In this document: in pieces, positions 24,587 through 31,799 of the stretch
How positions within the stretch are numbered: position 1 is the first letter of the stretch
Layout of the letters: every line of letters starts with the position of its first letter
The notes under the pieces: model-generated
Seen by the model: only the letters and a program-made list of their open reading frames with translations
Told to the model about the DNA's origin: nothing
Databases searched by the model: none
NCBI GenBank assembly: GCA_016286055.1
Contig: JAEERW010000016.1
Span: forward strand, 1-64,000
Origin: Bacteroidales bacterium
GTDB taxonomy: Bacteria; Bacteroidota; Bacteroidia; Bacteroidales; UBA3824
DNA length: 64,000 nt
Direction: 5' to 3'
Position numbers and translations under genes: made by a program

Positions 24587-25783
24587 ATGGCAGAGACAAA
24601 AGAACTAACAAATTTTCACTACATCAGCCTCACCGACAAGGGCTGCGTCCGCACCAACAATGAGGACTATCTCGGCTATTTCGACACACTCAACGGTCAT
24701 GTGTTTGTAGTGTGCGACGGTGTGGGGGGGCTGCCTTGCGGCGAAAAGGCTTCTCAAACCGTAGTCAATTCGGTCAAGTTCTTCTTCTCCAATTTTTACT
24801 ACAAAGACCCGTTTCAAGCGATCTCCGACGCGCTCAATTACGCCAACAACCGTATCGACGAAGAAACCGCCAACGACTACACATGCCATGGCATGGGAAC
24901 TACCGTGGTGCTGGCTCTTGTTCGGTACAACAAGGTGTATTACGCTCACCTCGGCGATTCAAGATTATATTTTTTACATGAGGGGAAATTAATCCGACTC
25001 ACTCGCGACGACACCTATGTAGAACACCTCGTAGAGGAAGGAAAACTCGCTGCAAACGAAATCAGCAATCATCCGAGAAAAAACGAACTTACTGCAGCCA
25101 TGGGTCTTTACGGCTCTCCGCACATCTGCTCTGCCCCTATCTCCCCGTCCGAAAAAGACTTGATCCTCCTCTGCACCGACGGACTTTACAATATGATTTC
25201 CGAAAAAGAGATTCAATCCTTCCTCTGCCGACGCGGACACATCGAAGACAAAGGCATGGATATGCTCAAAACCGCCATCAAACGAGGTGCTCCTGACAAT
25301 ATAACCCTGCAAATTATAAAATTTTACAATGTCGAGCCCAAAAACTCATCAGAAAATAAACCTAATGAGACAACGTCAAAGCCCCAACTCAAAAAGGCTA
25401 TTCTCGTTTTTGAAATTCTGCTTGCAGTTTTGATCGTGGTAGGCATTGCAGTAATGAGGCACAGCGGCAAAAACCCAACTCCTGCCGAAAAGCCAACTCC
25501 TCCAAATACTTCGTACAGCATCAACATCAAAACCGATGAGTCGTGCAATATCGATTCCATTTCTCAACTCTACGGTGTTAAAATCGAAGATATCGTGGTT
25601 TATAGCCAAGGAGGAAACTTTATAATGAATATACCCGTAAAAAAAATTCTCAAAACACGTTATTTCGACAACCTTGCTACTTTAGAAAAACAATACGGCA
25701 CAAGCCAGCGAAGGATAATGATTGTAAACAAATTCCAAAGCACGCACGTTGCCCCTGGTACAAACATTACAATCCCCTTTTAA
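24587..25783 (+). CDS. PP2C-type Ser/Thr protein phosphatase with TM and periplasmic LysM-like tail
   Basis: 398 residues. Catalytic PP2C domain 1-245: RTNNEDYLG near 22, VVCDGVGGLPCGEKAS near 44, GMGTTVV near 105, HLGDSRLYFL near 123, LLCTDGLYNM near 197 and GAPDNITLQIIKF near 233; the metal-binding aspartates are all present. One membrane helix at about 267-285 (VFEILLAVLIVVGIAVM). The periplasmic tail has one or two LysM-like units (IDSISQLYGVKIEDIVVYS, then LATLEKQYGTSQRRIMIVN), suggesting contact with peptidoglycan. It probably dephosphorylates targets of the kinase encoded 12 bp downstream. Confidence 0.93.
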   Translation: MAETKELTNFHYISLTDKGCVRTNNEDYLGYFDTLNGHVFVVCDGVGGLPCGEKASQTVVNSVKFFFSNFYYKDPFQAISDALNYANNRIDEETANDYTCHGMGTTVVLALVRYNKVYYAHLGDSRLYFLHEGKLIRLTRDDTYVEHLVEEGKLAANEISNHPRKNELTAAMGLYGSPHICSAPISPSEKDLILLCTDGLYNMISEKEIQSFLCRRGHIEDKGMDMLKTAIKRGAPDNITLQIIKFYNVEPKNSSENKPNETTSKPQLKKAILVFEILLAVLIVVGIAVMRHSGKNPTPAEKPTPPNTSYSINIKTDESCNIDSISQLYGVKIEDIVVYSQGGNFIMNIPVKKILKTRYFDNLATLEKQYGTSQRRIMIVNKFQSTHVAPGTNITIPF

Positions 25784-25795
25784 AACCCAATAATT

Positions 25796-27535
25796 ATGCA
25801 AACAAATTCGCTCATAGGTCACCGCCTCGGAAACTACAAAATCGACAGCCTTATTGATCAAGGCGGCATGGGGAGCGTATACGAAGGCGTTCATATGCTG
25901 TTAGGACGAAGGGTCGCTATCAAACAACTAAACCCTATACTCGAACAGAAAGAAGGTGTCAAGGAACGCTTTAAAAATGAGGCGATAATCCTATCGAAAC
26001 TCAAGCATCCGCACATTGTCAGCATTTACGATTACATCGAATGCGACAAGGGAACATTTATTATCATGGAGCTTATCAAGGGAACGGCTCTGGATGTATA
26101 CCTAAAAAACGAATCTGGGCCTATTCCCGAACCTCGTGCTGTTAGATACATCTCTCAAATGCTCGACGCCATAGGATACATGCACTCCAAAAACATAATC
26201 CACCGCGATATCAAACCTGGAAACTTCATCATCACCGCCGACGATGAAATCAAAATACTCGACTTCGGAATCGCACAGCTCATCGGCGAAACGCCAAAAC
26301 ACCTAACCCAACCTGGCACTAAGGTGGGCACCGCTCTATATATGAGTCCTCAGCAGGTAAAAGGGCAGCCGCTCGACCGTCGCACCGACATCTATTCTCT
26401 CGGAATTACCTTCTTTCAGATGCTCACGGGTCAACATCCATACAACACAAAACTCTCAGAATACGATATTTACAACAAAATCATAAACGAACCTCTTCCC
26501 CCGCCATCTTCTATCTACGCAGGAGTATCGCCCCAAATGGAAGACATTATATATAAGGCCACTGCAAAAAAACCGTTAGACCGATATCAAAACTGCGCCG
26601 CCTTCCTCCACGATGTCAAAGCCGCAGCCAAGCAAACTGCAGGCGAGGATAAAAACCTCAACACCCAGATTTTTGAACTTACACCGGTCGACACCGAAAA
26701 AAAACAGTCAGCTTGGAGAAATATTGCAATCCTGCTTGTGGTTTCGGTGTTCCTGCTTTCCGTAGCGGTATCAGTCTTCACTTTCGGTCGTCACGACCAA
26801 ATGCACGTAATCGGCGACAACGCCCACCTTTACAAGGCCGACAGCCTCAACTCCGAGCGCACCGACCGTTTAAACTATGGCGAAACGGTAAGAATTGTAC
26901 CCGACCGTCCTGAAATCGTCAACAACGGAACGGCTTGGGTAGAGGCCACTTCGCTACGCGGCTCCAAGGGATATATCCCCAAAAAACAGCTTGTTTCGTC
27001 AAAAATTTACCAGCAAATCAACTCCATGTTTATGACAAAAGAGGCCATCGACCTCACACCTTGCGAGTACAAACTCGTGCTATGGAAATATTTTGTGGAA
27101 AACAAGTATTTCCGAAATTCGTCTACCTCATGGAAAATATCATCCGACACCAAAAACGAGCTCGACTTTTCAGGTATAGCTTCGGGACGCTTCAACGCTA
27201 ACTCCACAACCGACTACGCTTGCATCCTTCATAGCCTCAGCGACCGCAGATGCCGAATCATAATATTCTTTGACCAATCATCCGAAAACATCGCGATCGA
27301 CTTCCCTGGCGAAGTAAGAATCAAGACAATTCCCGCTGGCGAACAAGGCGGAGGTTGGTTCCTCGGCAACACTTACAAACGCACCGCCGCTAATGGTTCG
27401 CAATACGAGGTCGACAAATACGAATTCTTGCCAACCGATGGCATTATGATTTACGACATCGAAAACGAAACCAATTCGGTATGCGTTTTTAATTCTGCCG
27501 AAAACAAAATCCACACCTATCTACAGCCAAAATAA
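25796..27535 (+). CDS. PknB-like Ser/Thr protein kinase with TM and periplasmic SH3-like domain
   Basis: 579 residues. Hanks-type kinase domain 13-280 with IDQGGMGSVYEG (glycine loop), VAIKQ (ATP lysine), HRDIKPGN (catalytic loop), LDFGIAQ (Mg aspartate), GTALYMSPQQ in place of GT..Y.APE, and DIYSLGI. All catalytic residues are present. One membrane helix at about 303-324 (IAILLVVSVFLLSVAVSV). The periplasmic part begins with an SH3-like domain (about 332-405) and continues with about 170 residues of unknown fold. Together with the FHA protein and PP2C it forms a complete write/erase/read set, apparently linked to envelope sensing. Confidence 0.94.
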   Translation: MQTNSLIGHRLGNYKIDSLIDQGGMGSVYEGVHMLLGRRVAIKQLNPILEQKEGVKERFKNEAIILSKLKHPHIVSIYDYIECDKGTFIIMELIKGTALDVYLKNESGPIPEPRAVRYISQMLDAIGYMHSKNIIHRDIKPGNFIITADDEIKILDFGIAQLIGETPKHLTQPGTKVGTALYMSPQQVKGQPLDRRTDIYSLGITFFQMLTGQHPYNTKLSEYDIYNKIINEPLPPPSSIYAGVSPQMEDIIYKATAKKPLDRYQNCAAFLHDVKAAAKQTAGEDKNLNTQIFELTPVDTEKKQSAWRNIAILLVVSVFLLSVAVSVFTFGRHDQMHVIGDNAHLYKADSLNSERTDRLNYGETVRIVPDRPEIVNNGTAWVEATSLRGSKGYIPKKQLVSSKIYQQINSMFMTKEAIDLTPCEYKLVLWKYFVENKYFRNSSTSWKISSDTKNELDFSGIASGRFNANSTTDYACILHSLSDRRCRIIIFFDQSSENIAIDFPGEVRIKTIPAGEQGGGWFLGNTYKRTAANGSQYEVDKYEFLPTDGIMIYDIENETNSVCVFNSAENKIHTYLQPK

Positions 27536-27539
27536 TTTT

Positions 27540-27547
27540 TACCTTTG
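27540..27547 (+). promoter_or_regulatory. -7 element for the MurF-like/alanine racemase gene
   Basis: TACCTTTG, 17 bp before the ATG at 27565. It suggests separate transcription from the kinase operon. Confidence 0.5.
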
Positions 27548-27564
27548 CAAAAAAAAATACTAAC

Positions 27565-29838
27565 ATGAAATTTTCAGCAAATGAAATAGCCGACATAGTT
27601 AACGCCGACTCTATCACAGGCAACAAATCGTTGGAAGCCACACAATTAATACTTAGAGCTGCCACTGCCGCAGCCCTCCCTGATTCTGTTTATTTCAACC
27701 TTCGAAAATTTAAAGACCCACCTGAGGCTATCAGCAGAATGCACAAACTCGGTGTGAGAATCTTTGTCCACGCCGAACCGTTAGACCACGAACCGTTCAG
27801 CGACTCTGTATATATAAAGGTGCGAAACATCAATACAGCTATCAACCAATATATTACCGAGGTAATTCGCCGCTATGAAGGCACTATAATTGCCGTACCA
27901 GAGCAAAATGGACGTTGCTCCATCAAAGACTGGATGGCTCTGCTGCTTAAAAACTCTGCCAACATCTTTACTACTGCACATTACACTTCTGAATTAGACT
28001 TCATCGAAAACATCAGCCTCCTTGACAACACCTACGACATCGCCGTATGCCAAATCCCCGACCGATACGAATACACTTCTATCGCCGCTATCGAACAAGC
28101 CGACACCGTTAGTTTCAACGAGGAAGAGTTTTCTATCTCTTTCAACAAATCTGAATCTTCTACCGAAATAAGCATCACCCAGCGGCAATCAGAGTTCCCT
28201 GCCTCTATCAAAATCCCTTTTTGCGACACCGAACACGCTCAAGACGCAGCCAAATGTCTGTGCTACCTCTTAAAGCAAAATCTTTACATTCCATCGATAC
28301 ACAACCCTATTTTCAAAACACTTGAAATTCCCGACCCACTTATCAAAATGCGCAACGGCGATTTCAACATCGGCATTGTGTCGTGTTTCTCGTCAAAAAA
28401 CAATATTTACGCAATCTGCAAGTGCTTCGACTTTATGGCACGGCAGCACCAATTCCATTCGCTTACTGCCGTAATTGCAAAGCCCGATTTTGAAACCCTC
28501 ACAAAAGAGGAATTCTTTTCTAAACTATTTTTTGCAGCACGAGGATGCGGTATTTCGCGCATTGTGTTTATTGGATATTTTGAGCAGATCCCTCACAACG
28601 AATTCATTCGCATCACCAAATACGACACCATTCAGGACTTCATCGACAACTTTGACGAGCAACCATTTACGGGCGGCGGAATACTGCTCAAAGGCGAATG
28701 CTACAACGACTTCGCCGACGCTTTCGACTTTTTCCACACAGGCAACCACGACACTGTTTTAGAAGTAAGTCTCAATGCGCTCAAGCACAACCTCAACTAC
28801 TACCGCGCTCTGCTCCGTCCACAAACCAAAATGATTGCTATGGTAAAAGCCAACTGCTACGGCAGCGGCAGTTTCCAAATAGCCAACATGCTGCAAAACA
28901 ACGGTGTTGACTATCTGTGTGTAGCTTTCGCCGAAGAAGGAATTGCCCTCCGACGAGCCAATATAAAAATGCCAATCATGGTGATGAACTACGACGGACG
29001 CAACTATAAGCAGCTAATCAACTACCGTCTCGAACCTGTTTTGTTCTCTTCCGAGCGCACACTCCGCCTCATCGAAATCCTAAAAGAACGCGGCATAACA
29101 AATTATCCAGTACACGTAAAACTCGACACTGGAATGCACCGCTCTGGATTTATGCCACACGAACTGCCCGAATTTTGCAACATCATAAAAAGCAACTCCG
29201 AAACAGTCAATATAGTTTCAATGTTCACCCACTTTGTTGCCGCCGACGACAATCAGGAAGACAAATTCTCCCTCACCCAAGTTTCGCGTTTTACCGAAAT
29301 GGCCGACACAATATGCCATCTTACAGGTCTTAACCCCATGCGACACATCTGCAACTCTGTTGGCATAGAACGCTTCACCGACTACCAGTTCAATATGGTC
29401 CGCCTCGGAATAGGTCTGTACGGCGTGGCATACGAAGCCACCGACCAGCTGATGGGCATATCTAAATGGAAAACCAACATTGTGCAAATAAAAAACATCG
29501 AAAAAACCGAAACCGTAGGCTACAACCGACGGGGCAAAATCAACCGCAACTCGCGCATCGCCCTCATCCCTGTTGGCTACGCCGACGGACTCAACCGAAA
29601 ATTCGGCAACGGCAACCTCCAAGTAGAAATCAACGGACACCGCGCCCCTATCATCGGCAACATCTGCATGGATATGTGCATGGTAGACATCACCGACATT
29701 GAATGTAAAGCCGGCGACGAAGTTGTGATTTTCGACACAAACACAAAACTTATTGAGATGGCTGCGGCAATTGGCACAATTCCATACGAAATCCTCACAG
29801 GCATCTCGCCACGTGTAGCAAGAATATATATCGAATAA
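27565..29838 (+). CDS. alr: Alanine racemase fused to a degenerate MurF-like N-terminal half
   Basis: 757 residues. The layout follows the Bacteroidota bifunctional MurF/alanine racemase (about 820). The C-terminal half (from about 395) is an intact racemase: HDTVLEVSLNALKHNLNYYR, PLP lysine K428 in AMVKANCYGSGS, LDTGMHRSGF, RLGIGLYG, and the catalytic tyrosine in PVGYADGLNR. It makes D-alanine for peptidoglycan. The N-terminal half starts like MurF (FSANEIADIVNADSI), but where GSNGKTxxK is expected it reads PEQNGRCSIKDW (112-123), and the usual NDSYN-type block is replaced by IVSCFSSKNN. ATP-dependent ligase activity is therefore probably lost, and a separate MurF is expected elsewhere in the genome. 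Confidence 0.9.
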   Translation: MKFSANEIADIVNADSITGNKSLEATQLILRAATAAALPDSVYFNLRKFKDPPEAISRMHKLGVRIFVHAEPLDHEPFSDSVYIKVRNINTAINQYITEVIRRYEGTIIAVPEQNGRCSIKDWMALLLKNSANIFTTAHYTSELDFIENISLLDNTYDIAVCQIPDRYEYTSIAAIEQADTVSFNEEEFSISFNKSESSTEISITQRQSEFPASIKIPFCDTEHAQDAAKCLCYLLKQNLYIPSIHNPIFKTLEIPDPLIKMRNGDFNIGIVSCFSSKNNIYAICKCFDFMARQHQFHSLTAVIAKPDFETLTKEEFFSKLFFAARGCGISRIVFIGYFEQIPHNEFIRITKYDTIQDFIDNFDEQPFTGGGILLKGECYNDFADAFDFFHTGNHDTVLEVSLNALKHNLNYYRALLRPQTKMIAMVKANCYGSGSFQIANMLQNNGVDYLCVAFAEEGIALRRANIKMPIMVMNYDGRNYKQLINYRLEPVLFSSERTLRLIEILKERGITNYPVHVKLDTGMHRSGFMPHELPEFCNIIKSNSETVNIVSMFTHFVAADDNQEDKFSLTQVSRFTEMADTICHLTGLNPMRHICNSVGIERFTDYQFNMVRLGIGLYGVAYEATDQLMGISKWKTNIVQIKNIEKTETVGYNRRGKINRNSRIALIPVGYADGLNRKFGNGNLQVEINGHRAPIIGNICMDMCMVDITDIECKAGDEVVIFDTNTKLIEMAAAIGTIPYEILTGISPRVARIYIE

Positions 29839-30037
29839 GTAAAATCTACATTACTTGATTAATAATTATTAAAAAATTAAGTTAATTAACACACAAATTA
29901 TCCGCTTATTACACAATAAGTAAAAAATATTTTTAGATTTTAACATTTTTTAACATAATTAAATAACGCGCTACAATACGCTATACGGCATTTTTCTAAA
30001 AATATTTTACATTTTACGGTAAAATATATAAAAAACA
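29839..30037. other. AT-rich intergenic stretch with short palindromes
   Basis: No gene seen. Three short palindromes are visible: GTTAATTAAC (29881-29890), CTTATT-ACAC-AATAAG (29905-29920) and ATTTTAC-G-GTAAAAT (30011-30025). They lie just upstream of the promoter for the non-coding RNA candidate and could be operators. None is a terminator. Confidence 0.4.
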
Positions 30038-30069
30038 TTTGCATTTTTAAAAAACTATAATTATCTTTG
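30038..30069 (+). promoter_or_regulatory. Strong promoter for the non-coding RNA candidate
   Basis: TTTG (30038-30041), a 20-nt spacer and TATCTTTG (30062-30069): a full match to the Bacteroidota consensus, with no coding gene before the terminator at 30201-30238. Confidence 0.75.
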
Positions 30070-30075
30070 TATCGT

Positions 30076-30238
30076 TAAAATAAAACACCGACAGAAAGGC
30101 GCAAGTCCGGACGGCAGAAACAACGGTATTTAGAATTTTGAGAAACAGTCCGGCAGCCAAGTAACGGCTAAAATTTTAACCAACTTTAAATTTGAGAAAA
30201 AATCCCGCATGGTAAAAAACCAGCGGGATTTTTTTTTT
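30076..30238 (+). ncRNA. Candidate structured non-coding RNA, about 160 nt
   Basis: It lies between a consensus promoter and a strong terminator and contains no plausible ORF. Pairing that I can trace: the 5' end GTTAAAAT (30074-30081) with ATTTTAAC (30173-30180) closes a domain; inside it CCGGAC (30107-30112) can pair with GTCCGG (30148-30153), and AGCC-AAGTAAC-GGCT forms a small hairpin (30155-30169). GCAAGTCCGG recalls part of cobalamin riboswitches, but the B12 box is missing and no transport gene follows. It is more likely a free small RNA than a leader, because the next gene has its own promoter. Family unknown to me. Confidence 0.6.
30201..30238 (+). terminator. Terminator of the non-coding RNA candidate
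   Basis: AATCCCGC-A-TGGT/ACCA-GCGGGATT stem, followed by ten T (30229-30238). Confidence 0.88.
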
Positions 30239-30296
30239 CAAAAAAATTTCACTCCAGAAACTTCCATCCAACTATTATAATACAAAAATTTTCGCT

Positions 30297-30304
30297 TATC
30301 TTTG
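30297..30304 (+). promoter_or_regulatory. -7 element for the sigma-like gene
   Basis: TATCTTTG, 38 bp before the ATG at 30343; no -33 TTTG seen. Confidence 0.5.
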
Positions 30305-30342
30305 CGCTGATTAAATACAGCCTTTATATAACAGACAAGCAA

Positions 30343-31080
30343 ATGAAGATTTTTGGCAAAAACAACGACGGCGGCGTGTTCACAACACGTATGGTAACTA
30401 CGGTAACCGACATTATTGTAAAAAAGTACATAAAAGCCGGATATATCGCCCCCGACGATTTTGAAGACTACAAACAGACGATAATTGAAAAATATATAAC
30501 AAAACGCGAGAGGATTGAAAGCTTGTACGACAACCGCGCAAAACCCGAAACATATATTTCGGCGGTATTGTACAGAATGATGCTCGAAATTCTAAGGGCC
30601 GGATCCACAAAAGAGAAACACTTCGGCGAATACGAAACCACCGTCCTGAAAAACGGTGAAGGCCACCAGGTGACCCCCGAAGAACAACTCATCATCGAAA
30701 ACGAGAAACGCTACCTTGAAAAGGTGCTTTCCTCGTTCGGACCCGAAACCCCGAAGGTAACGCTACTATGCAAAATGTTTTTCAGAATCAGGCCCACCGA
30801 ACTTGATTTGGAAGCCTACCTGAAAAAAAAGCCAGACAGCGAAATCCTCAAACTAACGCTCATTGAAGGCAATGAACTAGATAAAGACATTTTCGACAGG
30901 CTATGCATTATTTGCAACACCGCCGAAAACAAAAACAACAAACCCGACGCTGTACGAATGTACGTAGGGAAAACCAATGGCAAAATCATCAACCGTCTCA
31001 ACCTCAACAGGCAGACAAACTACAACGAAGAATCACTTGCCATTTTATTTGACATGCTTTACACTGACAAAGATACATAA
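30343..31080 (+). CDS. Divergent sigma-70-like (ECF-like) regulatory protein
   Basis: 245 residues, no signal or membrane segment. The region around residues 35-85 (FEDYKQTIIEKYITKRERIE, then PETYISAVLYRMMLEILR) has the shape of sigma-70 region 2: an acidic entry helix, then the 'F..WLY.I..N...D.+R' helix. A region-4 helix-turn-helix is not clear; the nearest candidate is VRMYVGKTNGKIINRLN near 205-221. It is followed by a small protein with one membrane helix, the order of sigma/anti-sigma pairs. The sigma call is inference; alternatively a structural protein of unknown fold. Confidence 0.55.
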   Translation: MKIFGKNNDGGVFTTRMVTTVTDIIVKKYIKAGYIAPDDFEDYKQTIIEKYITKRERIESLYDNRAKPETYISAVLYRMMLEILRAGSTKEKHFGEYETTVLKNGEGHQVTPEEQLIIENEKRYLEKVLSSFGPETPKVTLLCKMFFRIRPTELDLEAYLKKKPDSEILKLTLIEGNELDKDIFDRLCIICNTAENKNNKPDAVRMYVGKTNGKIINRLNLNRQTNYNEESLAILFDMLYTDKDT

Positions 31081-31127
31081 AAGAGATTTTAAACGATAAC
31101 CAACACCAACTAATTAAATTTATTTAC

Positions 31128-31673
31128 ATGCAAACATTTAACGATAACCAACTCGCGCTATGCGCCGATTACCTTAACGGTTGCGGCAACGCTCCTTCTC
31201 CCAACGACATCGGAATTTTTTCCGACGACGACCTTGCTATGTCGGCCGTTGAAATCGCCGAGATATCTGCCCTCGCTCAAAAACAGCTCGCAAAAAACCG
31301 CTCCATCAAGCTCATCCCCTTATTAGCAATAGCTGTTGCTGCCGCTGTTGCTCTTTTCGTTTTCATACCAACAAATGTAATCGAAGACGCCGCACCCGCT
31401 CTACAGACCTCCGTTTCAACCTCCGCCAAAGCTAATTCTGCCGACAATGTTGTAGCTGAAAACGGAATCGCCTCCATCTCGTGGAATTTCGTAGCCACCG
31501 ATGCCGACACCCTCGTCATATACAACGAAAATGGAACACCCATCATAAAAAAGCCCATCGCAGGCAACTCTGCCACCGTTGTATTGCCCTCCAACGAAAA
31601 AAAACTCTCATACAAAATTGAACGAAACGCTATTGACGTACTAAAAAAAGGAATAATTTCGATAAAAAAATAA
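31128..31673 (+). CDS. Small single-TM protein, anti-sigma-like
   Basis: 181 residues. Residues 1-60 are acidic and predicted cytoplasmic, 62-80 form one membrane helix (IKLIPLLAIAVAAAVALFVF), and the remaining 100 residues should be periplasmic, with a small beta-sandwich-like end (NFVATDADTLVIYNENGTPI). Placed 47 bp after the sigma-like gene, it fits the usual topology of a membrane anti-sigma factor, but no zinc-finger HxxxCxxC motif is present. Moderate to low certainty of function. Confidence 0.55.
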   Translation: MQTFNDNQLALCADYLNGCGNAPSPNDIGIFSDDDLAMSAVEIAEISALAQKQLAKNRSIKLIPLLAIAVAAAVALFVFIPTNVIEDAAPALQTSVSTSAKANSADNVVAENGIASISWNFVATDADTLVIYNENGTPIIKKPIAGNSATVVLPSNEKKLSYKIERNAIDVLKKGIISIKK

Positions 31674-31690
31674 AAAAAAATATTCGTTGA

Positions 31691-31721
31691 TTTGTTTCAA
31701 ACATAATTATTTGTATATTTG
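31691..31721 (+). promoter_or_regulatory. Promoter for the TPR/WG membrane protein
   Basis: TTTG (31691-31694), a 19-nt spacer and TATATTTG (31714-31721). The predicted start is near 31727, with a 73-nt leader. Confidence 0.7.
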
Positions 31722-31723
31722 CC

Positions 31724-31760
31724 TTACCGACGTACAAGCTACAAACGCCCCGTACGGTAA
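31724..31760 (+). promoter_or_regulatory. Hairpin at the transcription start of the TPR/WG gene
   Basis: TTACCGACGTAC (31724-31735) pairs with GTACGGTAA (31752-31760), leaving a 2-nt bulge and a 16-nt loop. It begins at the predicted transcript start, so it may stabilise the mRNA 5' end or act as a DNA operator. Confidence 0.4.
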
Positions 31761-31799
31761 CAACACAACATCAACCAACTTACACATATACAGACAATT

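Noticed and set aside
30145..30170. Bacterial SRP RNA core
   Set aside because: CAGTCCGGCAGCCAAG resembles the SRP loop region, but the essential GGAAG segment between GTCCGG and CAGCC is absent.
30076..30200. Cobalamin or cyclic-di-GMP riboswitch
   Set aside because: GCAAGTCCGG and CAGCC-AAGTAAC-GGCT recall fragments of these, but the B12 box, the conserved GEMM core and a fitting downstream gene are missing.
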